Source: JBJHDF01 sp050486405
GTDB lineage: Bacteria; Pseudomonadota; Gammaproteobacteria; Pseudomonadales; Cellvibrionaceae
Direction: 5' to 3'
DNA: 13,949 nucleotides
Assembly (NCBI GenBank): GCA_050486405.1
Contig: JBJHDF010000047.1
Coordinates: forward strand, 1 to 13,949
The position numbers and the translations under genes were made by a program. Shown here one piece after another: positions 1 to 9,177 of this stretch. Under the pieces are notes generated by a model. It made no database searches. It saw only the letters and a list, made by a program, of their open reading frames with translations, and was not told the origin of the DNA. The stretch's first letter is position 1. Each line of letters begins with the position of its first letter.

Positions 1-8
1 AGACCACG

Positions 9-30
9 CGCCGGCGGTGCGCCGCCGGCG
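9..30 (-). terminator. Hairpin directly after the DUF945 gene, possible terminator
   Basis: A perfect 9-bp GC-only stem (arms 9-17 and 22-30) with a 4-base loop begins immediately after the stop codon at 31-33. Its position and strength suit transcription termination or mRNA 3' protection. No U-tract follows in the eight bases left before the window edge, so an intrinsic terminator is not proven. Confidence 0.5.
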
Positions 31-1443
31 TCAACCCTCAAGGTCATCCTGCGGTTCGCTGTATGGCTCAGTCTCCTGCGGCCAGCCCGCGCCATCCTCA
101 CCCGGTGCGACACTGGTGCCCGGCAAAACGCCTCTTATCCACTCTTGCACCGCTATACTGTACTCCCCCACGTGCAATACACCCTCGCGCAACGTTGCGT
201 GCAGTATCAGTTCTTCATCCTGCCAGTGAAATACTGTGCCAATATAGTTCATCACCATGAAAATCAGTGGCGTCTCGTTCACCACGGTTTCCGAAAGCCT
301 GAGTAAGAATTCGCCGTCCAGACCATCAATGTACGCCGCAGTCTCTTCAATAGTAGAGGGCGTTGCTGGCTGGCCAACGTACTCCAGCGACAAATCGGCA
401 CTGGCCTGGCCCCGCATCAACTTGGCCGATACGCCGGTTTTCAACTCCAGCCCTTCCTTAAACAGCGCCTCAAGCATCGCCAACAGGGCCGGTTCGAACT
501 GGGTGTCGAAGTCCTGCGGATCCGTCATCCGTTGCGCCTTGCGGGACCACTCCTGCATCAATTTCAGAGCGCGCGGGCTCACCCCACTAAGCTCCCCATA
601 GTGGCGCAAGTCGGTCATGTCAATGGGCCCCTGAAACCTCTCAGCAGTGAACTCATAGGCGTCATCCAGTCGCTCGCCTACCAGTTCCCGGCTGCCCTTG
701 ATGGCAATATCGTGCAAGGTGGCACGAAACATCATAGCGGCATAGCCTATTTCATCGATGGTCGCTGTAAAGCTGCCCAGGTTAATGCCGGAAGCCAGCG
801 CCTGCATATCGAAGTCACCCAGCACCGGCGATATCCGAAAATCCGCCCCGCCAGCTGTCCCCGCGGAGGAGCGCCAACGCAACTCACCCAAGGCGTAGGA
901 ACCACGCAGAGTTCTGTCCAGCTGATCAGCGCGAACACGCAACTCGATTCCGTCCAGGCGGAAACCATTCTCGGCTTCCCGCACGCCGACGGGAGGAACC
1001 TTTACCTGGGCCGTCAGGGTACTGTCGTAATGCCCGATAAAACTCACCCAAATGGGTTCTCCGCCGAACCACTCGGTCAATCCCAGCTCAAGCTCAGTAT
1101 CCTGCCCCAACATGTGGACAGCCCCGCGTGCGCCGAAGGCACCAAATTTGGGGCCGTGACCGAACAACAAAGGCCCGTGGGTAATTCTCAAGCGGGTCTG
1201 CACACCAGCAAACGGCAGATTATCAAACCCGCCAAGCCGTTCTATATCCAAGCGCAGGCGTACGCGGCTGCTGAAAACACCGCGCTGGTATTCGGCCAGG
1301 GCCAGATTCACTCCCTTATCAGCCAGCTCCTGCCTGGCCAAATCAATGTGGGTATTGAAATTACGCTCGCCCACCGTGCCGGAGTACCAGGCAAGCACCA
1401 CATAAGAGCCAATAATCACCGCCAAGAAAAAAACTTTTTTCAT
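31..1443 (-). CDS. DUF945 (YdgA-like) family protein
   Basis: A 470-residue protein starting with ATG at 1443. AGGT lies about 7 bases upstream and supports this start. The N-terminus (MKKVFFLAVIIGSYVVLAWY) is a signal peptide or membrane anchor, so the rest is expected in the periplasm. The following region, including YQRGVFSS at about residues 52-59, is typical of the DUF945/YdgA family, whose biochemical role is not established. The remainder is a long mixed alpha/beta region without cysteine clusters or recognisable catalytic motifs, and the C-terminus is acidic. The length is near the roughly 500 residues usual for the family. It lies 32 bases downstream of the D15-like barrel gene with no evident promoter between, so the two are probably co-transcribed. 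The family call is fairly firm; function is unknown. Confidence 0.82.
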   Translation of the reverse strand: MKKVFFLAVIIGSYVVLAWYSGTVGERNFNTHIDLARQELADKGVNLALAEYQRGVFSSRVRLRLDIERLGGFDNLPFAGVQTRLRITHGPLLFGHGPKFGAFGARGAVHMLGQDTELELGLTEWFGGEPIWVSFIGHYDSTLTAQVKVPPVGVREAENGFRLDGIELRVRADQLDRTLRGSYALGELRWRSSAGTAGGADFRISPVLGDFDMQALASGINLGSFTATIDEIGYAAMMFRATLHDIAIKGSRELVGERLDDAYEFTAERFQGPIDMTDLRHYGELSGVSPRALKLMQEWSRKAQRMTDPQDFDTQFEPALLAMLEALFKEGLELKTGVSAKLMRGQASADLSLEYVGQPATPSTIEETAAYIDGLDGEFLLRLSETVVNETPLIFMVMNYIGTVFHWQDEELILHATLREGVLHVGEYSIAVQEWIRGVLPGTSVAPGEDGAGWPQETEPYSEPQDDLEG

Positions 1444-1475
1444 AAAACTACCTAGACTTGAAGTATCGGAAACAG

Positions 1476-3320
1476 CTAAAACCGGCTCGATGCCTTAACG
1501 GACAGCTGCACCCGGTCCAGACCGCTGCGATCCATCATGGGAGTTGCCACGTCCACGTGCAGCACGTTACCAATGCGCGCCTTGCTGGAGCTGAGACGTA
1601 CGCCCATACCTACGTTGGCCAAGTGAGAATTGTCCAGACCTTCCTCACCACCCCAGGCCATGCCCATATCAAAAAACCCTACGAACCCCATACGCACGAC
1701 GTTGAACAAGTGCACATTGGAGAAATAGCGACGCTCCAAAGTGAATACGTAACGTTTGCTGCCGCGCTGATAGTCAGCAGGATAGCCGCGTAAACCGCTG
1801 GCGCCGCCCACTGTCAGCTCCTCGTACTGCTGTAGTCGCCGCCCAAACTCCAGCTCGGCACCAATATACCAGCGACTTTGATTATCCACAAAGTAATGGT
1901 AGGCCGCCGTTGTTCCCAGCACGTAGGAGTTAGTGCCGCTCACCTGTGGGTAATAGCGACCATCGGCGCTGAAACCCAAACGCAACAGGTGCTGATCACC
2001 AAAATCCAGCATATTGGAATAGTTCATCAAGTAGCGAAAAATATCCGTATCGTTGTTGAACTCATTACCCCCATACCCCATGCGCAAGCGAAAGTTGACA
2101 CCGGTGGCCAAGTCTTCATCGCGCTGAATTTGGTGGATATTGCGATACACCGCGTAGCTGTTTTCTATGTACTGGTATTCCCACCAGGGATAATACGCCT
2201 TGCGCTCATCCGGTATGCCCAGCACCGTATCTTCATTTTCCGAAAAACGGTCTTCTTCGTGGGTAAAACCCAGCAACCAGCGCTGGGTGTGATCTTCGTT
2301 GTCGGTGGTGCCGATACCCACATAGAAATGGTTGTCAATAAAGCGATGCCGAAACTCGTTGATGACATCGCCACGCGCTCGCACCTGGTGGATTTCCGAA
2401 ACGTCCTCGTTGACAAAGCCCGCCGCCCACGGGGTATCCAATGAATAGAAGGGTTTTTCCAGGCTCAGGATGCGGTCCCTACCATCGCTCTTGTCGGCGA
2501 AAAAAGCCCGCGCCGACAAGCGAGTGTTGAAGAGGTGGGACGTCCGGTAGTCGTAGTTGATACTGCTGCGCTGCTGGTCCTGGCTATAACCGATGGAAAT
2601 ATTGTCACCAGTGCCGAGAAAATTACCGTCCTTGACACCAAAGCCCGAGCGGGTGTCTCCGCCTTCGTGACCAAAGGCAAACTCCGGCTCAGTGACCCAG
2701 GCATCGCGGGTCACCACATGCACATCCACATACTCATCACAGATGGTACCGGGAACAATATAGGCGCTGGTCAGATAGCTGCGGCTGCGCAGAATCCGCT
2801 CAGTCTCCTTGATCTGCCGGGTATTGACCGGGTCACCCTCGTCAAACAGCAACTGAGCGAGAACCGTGCGCTCGCGGGTGTTGATATGCAACCGGTTGAA
2901 AGCCCGGTACAACCAGTTATCCTCATCAGGGTTGGTTTCGTCGAAAATATCCCGGCTTTCGTGGGTAATAAAACGAATGGTCTTGCCTTCGTGCTCCCAA
3001 AAAATGTCAGACAGCAGGCGAACCTCATGGGTACCGCGTCGCTCCCGGCCCGGCTCCTCGTAGTGCAGGCAGGTGAGATCGTCTTCGATACGCTCCGGCA
3101 GCGCACTGACCTCCACCGTCTCATCGTCGAAGTCGTCCTCGTTGACGTCCTCGCCAGCCCAGCCCAAGGCAGCCACCAACCAGAAACTCAGCGCCCAGCC
3201 GCGTCGTCGCAGCACCCACGCCGATATGCCCGTGGTACTCCATATTCCCACCGGCACCGAATCCGCTGCGCGCGGGGCGTGTAGTAATCGGTTACTCAGG
3301 TCGACGAAAAGCAGAATCAC
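1476..3320 (-). CDS. BamA/D15-like outer-membrane beta-barrel protein with a single POTRA-like domain
   Basis: A protein of up to 614 residues. From about residue 36 a basic segment (VLRRRGW) leads into a hydrophobic stretch ending ALGWA, which looks like a signal peptide; the acidic segment after it would begin the mature protein. Residues of about 110-210 resemble one POTRA repeat. The rest is rich in alternating aromatic and polar residues, as in an outer-membrane barrel, and contains the D15-family signature GGASGLRGYP near residues 508-517. It ends in phenylalanine (SSRF), as BAM substrates do. It is much shorter than BamA (about 800 residues, five POTRAs), so it is a D15-family relative, not BamA. 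The GTG start at 3320 is the longest option with only a weak GGGG upstream; GTG at 3215 would place the signal peptide at the very N-terminus. The substrate or partner is unknown. Confidence 0.8.
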   Translation of the reverse strand: MILLFVDLSNRLLHAPRAADSVPVGIWSTTGISAWVLRRRGWALSFWLVAALGWAGEDVNEDDFDDETVEVSALPERIEDDLTCLHYEEPGRERRGTHEVRLLSDIFWEHEGKTIRFITHESRDIFDETNPDEDNWLYRAFNRLHINTRERTVLAQLLFDEGDPVNTRQIKETERILRSRSYLTSAYIVPGTICDEYVDVHVVTRDAWVTEPEFAFGHEGGDTRSGFGVKDGNFLGTGDNISIGYSQDQQRSSINYDYRTSHLFNTRLSARAFFADKSDGRDRILSLEKPFYSLDTPWAAGFVNEDVSEIHQVRARGDVINEFRHRFIDNHFYVGIGTTDNEDHTQRWLLGFTHEEDRFSENEDTVLGIPDERKAYYPWWEYQYIENSYAVYRNIHQIQRDEDLATGVNFRLRMGYGGNEFNNDTDIFRYLMNYSNMLDFGDQHLLRLGFSADGRYYPQVSGTNSYVLGTTAAYHYFVDNQSRWYIGAELEFGRRLQQYEELTVGGASGLRGYPADYQRGSKRYVFTLERRYFSNVHLFNVVRMGFVGFFDMGMAWGGEEGLDNSHLANVGMGVRLSSSKARIGNVLHVDVATPMMDRSGLDRVQLSVKASSRF

Positions 3321-3411
3321 AGCGGCCCCACGACTATTGTTTTGGCCATAATAACCTGACTAAGCCGCCGCAAACGATAGTTGTATGTGAAAAATTGTAG
3401 AAAGCAGGGCT

Positions 3412-4143
3412 TCAATGATGGGGCGAAGCCGCCGGGGACGCTGTCTCCGCTGGGTGGCTGTGCAGGGCGCCATGCCAGCCGCCCCACAGGGTCCAGGCAC
3501 CAAAAACCATGATCAGCAGTGCAAAACCCAGGCGCAGATAGCGTCGGCGCAGCAGGCGGGTCAACTGGCTGGCCGCCACCCCGGCGGCCAATACCGCCGG
3601 CAGAGTGCCCAGGCCAAAGGCCAGCATCACCGCCCCGGCAGCCAGCGCCTGCCCCTGCAGCGCCGCGTAGGCCAGGGCCGTGTACACCAGACCGCAGGGC
3701 AGCCAGCCCCATAGCGCTCCCAGCAACAGCGCCCTGGGCAGACTGGTCACCGGCATCAGTCCCCGTCCCAAGGGTTCGATATAGGCCCACAGATAGCGAC
3801 CGCCCTTCTCCAGCCAGAGCAGTCCCCGCCACCAGTCCGCCAGATACAGTCCCATGGCAATCAACAGCAACCCGGCCAGCAGGCGCAGCCAGTGACCGCC
3901 GCCCCAGTGGGCCGCGCCGCCGGCCAACAACCCCAGCAACACACCCATCAGGGTATAACTGGCAATGCGCCCCAGGTTGTAGCCCAGCAGTAAGCCCCAG
4001 CGCCGCCCCCGGGCCTGGGCCGGCACCGCCAGGGACAGCGCCCCCATGATGCCGCCGCACATGCCGATACAGTGGGCACCGCTGAGCAGCCCCAGGGAAA
4101 ACGCCACCCCCAGGGCCGGTAAAAGCACCTGCCACTCAAGCAT
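3412..4143 (-). CDS. TauE/SafE-like (DsbD_2-type) membrane protein linked to cbb3 oxidase assembly
   Basis: A 243-residue, very hydrophobic protein with about six or seven membrane segments. The motif GAHCIGMCGG (Cys25, Cys29) in the first segment and LPCGLVY (Cys150) near the middle are typical of the 'sulfite exporter TauE/SafE'/DsbD_2 family often found beside ccoS. Family members are related to membrane electron or thiol carriers and metal-handling proteins, so the sulfite-exporter name is probably misleading here. The C-terminal tail after the last membrane segment has five histidines (224, 228, 230, 242, 243) and could bind metal; that is inference. The ATG at 4143 was chosen because it opens directly on the first hydrophobic segment and overlaps the ccoS stop (ATGCTTGA, 8 bases), which suggests translational coupling. 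An upstream in-frame extension to 4302 is only the shadow of ccoS. Confidence 0.85.
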   Translation of the reverse strand: MLEWQVLLPALGVAFSLGLLSGAHCIGMCGGIMGALSLAVPAQARGRRWGLLLGYNLGRIASYTLMGVLLGLLAGGAAHWGGGHWLRLLAGLLLIAMGLYLADWWRGLLWLEKGGRYLWAYIEPLGRGLMPVTSLPRALLLGALWGWLPCGLVYTALAYAALQGQALAAGAVMLAFGLGTLPAVLAAGVAASQLTRLLRRRYLRLGFALLIMVFGAWTLWGGWHGALHSHPAETASPAASPHH

Positions 4144-4345
4144 CGGGTTTGTCCCCGGTGTTCTCCGGCGCCTCGTCGGCTTCGGCAGACTCCTGCTCCG
4201 CCGGCGGGTCCTCATCAAACAAGATGCGATGCGCCTCAGTATCCAGGTTGTCGTACTGACCGCTGTTGATGGCCCAGAACAGCAGCTTGATGGCCACTCC
4301 AAAGAAGACCAGGGCGATGGGAATCAAAATATACAAACTGTCCAT
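4136..4345 (-). CDS. ccoS: cbb3-type cytochrome oxidase assembly protein CcoS
   Basis: A 69-residue protein with one N-terminal membrane helix (about residues 3-25), followed by the conserved CcoS stretch FWAINSGQYDNLDTEAHRIL and an acidic tail. CcoS is required for insertion of heme and copper cofactors into cbb3 oxidase in the bacteria where it has been tested. The ATG at 4345 gives the usual CcoS N-terminus (MDSLYILIPIAL); a possible start 14 codons upstream adds a non-conserved hydrophilic piece. No strong Shine-Dalgarno precedes either start. Unlike the genes upstream, it is separated from ccoI by about 360 bases filled with inverted repeats, so it may be translated or even transcribed separately. 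It overlaps the TauE-like gene by 8 bases. Confidence 0.93.
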   Translation of the reverse strand: MDSLYILIPIALVFFGVAIKLLFWAINSGQYDNLDTEAHRILFDEDPPAEQESAEADEAPENTGDKPDA

Positions 4346-4416
4346 ACGGCTGTGATGGTCACTATTGTCAATAAGTAAACAACTCAAGCTTCAGACTTCG
4401 ATGCTGGGAGCCGCGC

Positions 4417-4510
4417 CCGGGTATACCTTTCCGGGACACGCCGTAAATACGTCCCTGTAGGCTCGGACACAGCATCCCTGCTGAGTACGGTCCCGGAAAG
4501 GTATACCCGG
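4417..4510. repeat. Perfect 21-bp inverted repeat around a 52-bp centre
   Basis: Arms 4417-4437 and 4490-4510 are exact reverse complements over 21 bases, each containing the core GGTATACC next to TTTCCGGGAC or its complement. The 52-base centre contains GTCCCTGTAGGCTCGG. Weaker inverted similarity continues outside (about 14 of 18 positions between the flanks near 4383-4400 and 4540-4557), so the full element may be about 175 bp. It could be a non-autonomous mobile repeat or a large RNA hairpin between ccoI and ccoS. Confidence 0.85.
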
Positions 4511-4655
4511 CCCCGGCTTGTGCCACTCTGGCGGCGTCGAACTCCGAAACTAGAGTAAACAAGAAACGAGATTTGCCAGCAGGCACCGCAGCAGATGGGG
4601 GGAACAACTTCGGCGGCCCTCGCTTCAGGGAGGAAGCGCGGGAGCTACAGGGACG

Positions 4656-4682
4656 GCCGGTTTTCGCTCCTGCAAAACCGGC
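4656..4682 (-). terminator. Perfect 9-bp hairpin downstream of ccoI, possible attenuator or repeat core
   Basis: GCCGGTTTT at 4656-4664 and AAAACCGGC at 4674-4682 form a perfect stem with a 9-base loop. It lies 26 bases after the ccoI stop and could weaken or end transcription, giving less ccoS mRNA than ccoNOQP mRNA. No U-run follows on the minus strand, so it may simply be part of the repeat element. Confidence 0.4.
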
Positions 4683-4686
4683 ACTT

Positions 4687-4702
4687 CCGCCATCCATGGC
4701 GG
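4687..4702 (-). repeat. Short palindrome just after the ccoI stop
   Basis: CCGCCAT and ATGGCGG form a 7-bp palindrome separated by two bases, beginning six bases after the ccoI stop codon. In RNA it would form a small GC-rich hairpin. It is part of the inverted-repeat block of this spacer. Confidence 0.55.
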
Positions 4703-4708
4703 TCGTAT

Positions 4709-7204
4709 TTATGCGTCCGCAGAAGTTGTTACCGCCAGCTGCTGCCCCCGCTTAGTGGCACTTCCAGAAATGCCGGCATTATTCAGGCGCAGCGCATTGA
4801 AAATCACCACCAGGGAACTGGCGGTCATGCCCAGCGCCGCCACCCAGGGCGCCACCAGGCCCGCCGCCGCCAGGGGCAGCGCCGCCAGATTGTAGGCCAG
4901 GGAAAAACCCAGGTTCTGCTTCACGATCCGGCGGGTGCGCCGCGCCAGCAGCAGCGCCTGGGCCAATACTGTCAGATTGTCGTTGAGCAGTACACTGTCC
5001 GCCCGGGTCCGGGCCAGATCCGACGCCGACGCCATGGCCACAGACACATCCGCCCCGGACAATACCGGCACGTCATTGATGCCATCGCCCATCATCAGCA
5101 CCCGATCCCCGGCCGCCTGCACCTCGCGCAGGCGCGCCAGCTTGTCCTCGGGCGTCGCGCCGGCGCGAAACTCAGCAATGCCCAGTTGCCCGGCCAGCTC
5201 CGCCACGGCGCCGGAATGATCGCCACTGAGCAGTTCCACGGCAATGCCCTGCTGTTGCAACAGCGCCACCAGTTCCGCCGCGCCGGGTCGCGGGCTGTCC
5301 GCCACCGCAAACCAGGCCAGGGGGCCGCGACTGTCGCCCAGCAACAACCACTGCTGCCGCTCGTCCGGCGCCGGAGGCGCCGCACCGGCAACCCCCCCGG
5401 TCACAATCCCCTCAAACACAAAGTCCGGGTTGCCCAGGCGGAAAGCCTCGCCCTTGATCTGGCCCATAACGCCGGCGGCCGTCACCTGCTGCACCTGCTG
5501 CACCTGCCGCGCCTCCAGCCGGCCCTGCCAGGGCGCAAAGGCCGCCGCCAGGGGATGGCTGGCGCTGGCCTCCAGCGCCGCCGCCACCGCCAGCGCCCGT
5601 TCCTCCGGCAGATCGCCCGCAAGCACCACCGACTGCAGGGAAAATTCGCCCCGGGTCAGGGTGCCGGTCTTGTCGAAGATCACCCGGGTGATGCCGTTCA
5701 GGCTCTCGATAACATGGCCCCGGGCCACCAGAAACCCCAGACGGCGCAGGTGCGTGGTGGCCGCCGTCATGGCGGTGGGCACCGACAGCCCCAGGGCACA
5801 GGGACAGGTCACCACCAGTACCGACAGCGCCACCCAGAAGGCCCGCTCCGGCTGGTAGTGCCACCAGAAGGCAAACACCGCCGAGCAGACAATCAGCACG
5901 GCAGCAATAAAATAGCGCGACACCCGGTCCGCCAGAGCCACCTGCCAGGGCTTTTCCCGGGCCGCCTGCTCCACCAGGCGCTCGATGGCGGACAGGCGGG
6001 TACCGGCGCCCGCGGCGGTGACGGTTACCGTCAGGGGGCTCTCTTCGTTGAGGGTCCCGGCGATCACCGCGTCGCCACGCTGCTTGGGCACGGGCCGGGA
6101 TTCGCCGGTCAGCAACGCTTCGCCGGCACTGCTGATACCCTCTTCCACCCGGCCGTCGCAGGGAAAGGTCTCACCGCCCTTGACCAGCACCCGGTCGCCG
6201 GAGCGCAGGCTTTTCAGTACCACCTGTTCCTCGCCATCGGCCCGCAGGCGCCGCGCGGTCAGGGGCATCAGTTGCGCCAGATTGCCGTAGCCCTGTCGGT
6301 TGCGATGGCGGGCGCGCATTTCCAGATAGCGACCGGCAAGCAGAAAGAAGGCAAAGGTGGCCACCGCCTCGAAATAGACTTCGCCGCTGTCAAACAGCGT
6401 GGACCAGACGCTGGCCAGGTAGGCGAGAATCAGCCCCAGGGAAATGGGCACATCCATGGTGAGGTTCCAGTGCCGCAGCGCGCGCCAGGCGCCCCGGTAA
6501 AAGGGCCAACTGCTGAACAGCGCCACGGGCGTCACCAGCACCAGACTCAGCCAGCGAAACAGATGCAGCCACTCGTCGGTGGCGCCGGTGTAGATGTACA
6601 CCGCCAGCATGCCCACCTGCATCATGCCAAAGCCCGCCACTCCCAGGCGCATCAGGGCCAGACGGTTTTCCTTCTTTAAAAGTATTTGCTCCTGCTCGTC
6701 GGTGGCCGGGTGCGGCGTATAGCCGATTTCCGCCAGCGCCATCAGCAATTCGCTGAGCGTCTGCTTTTGCGGGTTCCACACCAGGGTGCAGCGGTGACTG
6801 GTGACATTGACGCTGACCGACTGCAGCGACGGCTGCCGCTGCAAGTGCTTTTCAATCAGCCAACTGCAGGCGGCGCAGGTGATGCCTTCGAGCAACAGGT
6901 TGGCCTGGTGGCGCTGCTCGCCCAGCTCCACCACAAAATCGGCCTGCACCTCGGGCAGATCGTAGGCGCGCCAGCGTTCGCTCTCCACCGCCCGGGCGTT
7001 TTCCGGGCGGGTATTCACTTCGGTGCGAAACCGGTAAAAGTTTTCCAGCCCGCCGCTGACAATGGCGCCGGCCACAGCCTGGCAACCGGGGCAGCACATC
7101 AACTCCTGCCGTCCGCCGATGGTCACCGGGTAGTGACTCCCCTCGGGCACGGGCAGACCGCAGTGATAGCAATCGAGGTTTTCTGTTGCGGCAAGCGTAC
7201 TCAC
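4709..7204 (-). CDS. ccoI: Copper P1B-type ATPase CcoI (FixI), cbb3 oxidase assembly
   Basis: An 831-residue copper-transporting ATPase that supplies copper for the CuB site of CcoN. In order: an N-terminal cysteine-rich metal-binding domain (CYHCG at 12-16, CCPGC at 37-41), a heavy-metal-associated domain with GITCAAC (Cys110, Cys113), membrane helices from about 183 to 292, the actuator loop TGES (366-369), the transmembrane copper motif CPC (467-469), the phosphorylation site DKTGT (Asp511), the SHP motif (549-551), the ATP-binding hinge GDGIND (706-711) and two last helices at about 765-805. All catalytic residues are present. I chose GTG at 7204, one base after the ccoH stop; a longer version to 7255 would overlap ccoH by 50 bases. 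The last codons lie within an inverted repeat (4717-4744), so the extreme C-terminus may be atypical. Confidence 0.95.
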   Translation of the reverse strand: MSTLAATENLDCYHCGLPVPEGSHYPVTIGGRQELMCCPGCQAVAGAIVSGGLENFYRFRTEVNTRPENARAVESERWRAYDLPEVQADFVVELGEQRHQANLLLEGITCAACSWLIEKHLQRQPSLQSVSVNVTSHRCTLVWNPQKQTLSELLMALAEIGYTPHPATDEQEQILLKKENRLALMRLGVAGFGMMQVGMLAVYIYTGATDEWLHLFRWLSLVLVTPVALFSSWPFYRGAWRALRHWNLTMDVPISLGLILAYLASVWSTLFDSGEVYFEAVATFAFFLLAGRYLEMRARHRNRQGYGNLAQLMPLTARRLRADGEEQVVLKSLRSGDRVLVKGGETFPCDGRVEEGISSAGEALLTGESRPVPKQRGDAVIAGTLNEESPLTVTVTAAGAGTRLSAIERLVEQAAREKPWQVALADRVSRYFIAAVLIVCSAVFAFWWHYQPERAFWVALSVLVVTCPCALGLSVPTAMTAATTHLRRLGFLVARGHVIESLNGITRVIFDKTGTLTRGEFSLQSVVLAGDLPEERALAVAAALEASASHPLAAAFAPWQGRLEARQVQQVQQVTAAGVMGQIKGEAFRLGNPDFVFEGIVTGGVAGAAPPAPDERQQWLLLGDSRGPLAWFAVADSPRPGAAELVALLQQQGIAVELLSGDHSGAVAELAGQLGIAEFRAGATPEDKLARLREVQAAGDRVLMMGDGINDVPVLSGADVSVAMASASDLARTRADSVLLNDNLTVLAQALLLARRTRRIVKQNLGFSLAYNLAALPLAAAGLVAPWVAALGMTASSLVVIFNALRLNNAGISGSATKRGQQLAVTTSADA

Positions 7205-7205
7205 G

Positions 7206-7745
7206 TTAGCGATAACCGACGAGTGGCTCCAACACAATGGCCTCTGCCTGGGCAAAATCTATCTCGCCGCGCAGCCGCCACTCCGCCCGGGCGCGCAGAT
7301 CACCGTCCAGGCCCGGTACCAGCGACAGATACCAGCGGTGCCGGGGCTCCTGCTCCAGCTCGCCGCGATAGTGGCCCGGCCGGGTGCGCACCAGAACAAT
7401 CTGCTGGTCGCGGCGTGCGCTCACCGGGTGGTCCATCAATAGTTTCAGGGTGTCCGGCAGTTCATCCACCGGCGGCAGTTGCAACAGCACCTCGCCCACT
7501 TCGCGATCAAACTGCAGCGCGGCGGTCAGGCCCAGGTCGCGGGCGCGCTGGTCCTGCTCGAAAACCTGATTGATGCCCCGCCCCTCGCGGTAATAGTTGT
7601 CGATTACCAGATCGTCCGAGTGGCGCACCGCCGTGCTCACCAAAATGCCGCCGGCAATAAAGGAAGCAAACAGCGGCATCATCAGGAACCAGAACCAGAA
7701 TTGCCGGTACCAGGGCGCGGGCTGAGTGTTTTTGTCCTGGATCAT
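7206..7745 (-). CDS. ccoH: CcoH (FixH) family cbb3 oxidase assembly protein
   Basis: A 179-residue protein with a short cytoplasmic N-terminus, one membrane helix at about residues 13-36 and a periplasmic domain carrying the family motif DNYYREGRGIN (residues 54-64). CcoH is needed for stable cbb3 assembly and can remain attached to the complex. Five bases separate its ATG from the ccoG stop, and its TAA is one base before the ccoI GTG start, so translation is probably coupled along ccoG-H-I. The start is unambiguous because it immediately precedes the hydrophobic helix. Length and layout are normal for the family. Confidence 0.92.
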   Translation of the reverse strand: MIQDKNTQPAPWYRQFWFWFLMMPLFASFIAGGILVSTAVRHSDDLVIDNYYREGRGINQVFEQDQRARDLGLTAALQFDREVGEVLLQLPPVDELPDTLKLLMDHPVSARRDQQIVLVRTRPGHYRGELEQEPRHRWYLSLVPGLDGDLRARAEWRLRGEIDFAQAEAIVLEPLVGYR

Positions 7746-7750
7746 GGGAA

Positions 7751-9169
<1,419 letters not shown>

Positions 9170-9177
9170 GGAAAGAC

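Larger units (their letters stand above)
4346..4708. other. Gene-free spacer between ccoI and ccoS, rich in inverted repeats
   Basis: This 363-bp stretch has no convincing gene. It contains at least four inverted repeats, annotated separately, and two related words in opposite orientation (GAGCTACAGGGACG at 4642-4655; reverse complement of GAGCCTACAGGGACG at 4450-4464). The outer flanks near 4383-4400 and 4540-4557 also match each other imperfectly in inverted orientation. Small ORFs read across it but are just the repeats translated. The pattern suggests one or two small dispersed repeats (REP/MITE-like) inserted within the operon. Copies elsewhere in the genome cannot be seen from this window. 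No clear promoter for ccoS is visible. Confidence 0.7.
4589..4744. repeat. Imperfect 28-bp inverted repeat joining the ccoI 3' end and the spacer
   Basis: Bases 4589-4616 match the reverse complement of 4717-4744 at 24 of 28 positions, both containing AACAACTTC on one strand. The 4717-4744 arm lies inside the last codons of ccoI, just before its stop at 4709-4711. Between the arms are three smaller hairpins (4621-4638, 4656-4682, 4687-4702). The whole block could fold as one branched structure in the operon mRNA, or be a repeat element whose end now supplies the C-terminus of CcoI. Confidence 0.7.

Noticed and set aside
3317..4135. Open frame across the TauE-like gene, minus strand, in another frame
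   Set aside because: The translation is glycine/alanine-rich low-complexity sequence and overlaps a convincing membrane-protein gene; typical shadow in GC-rich DNA.
4346..4385. Promoter for ccoS from TTGACA near 4361-4366
   Set aside because: The TTGACA-like hexamer is too close to the ATG for a downstream -10, and no FNR box is present.
4368..4697. 109-codon minus-strand frame in the ccoI-ccoS spacer
   Set aside because: It is a read-through of the inverted repeats, without a family-like sequence; probably a translated repeat, not a gene.
4595..6679. 694-codon plus-strand open frame opposite ccoI
   Set aside because: Composition is dominated by Gln, Gly, His and Arg with no domain features, and it is antisense to a full set of P-type ATPase motifs. 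It is a GC-skew artefact.
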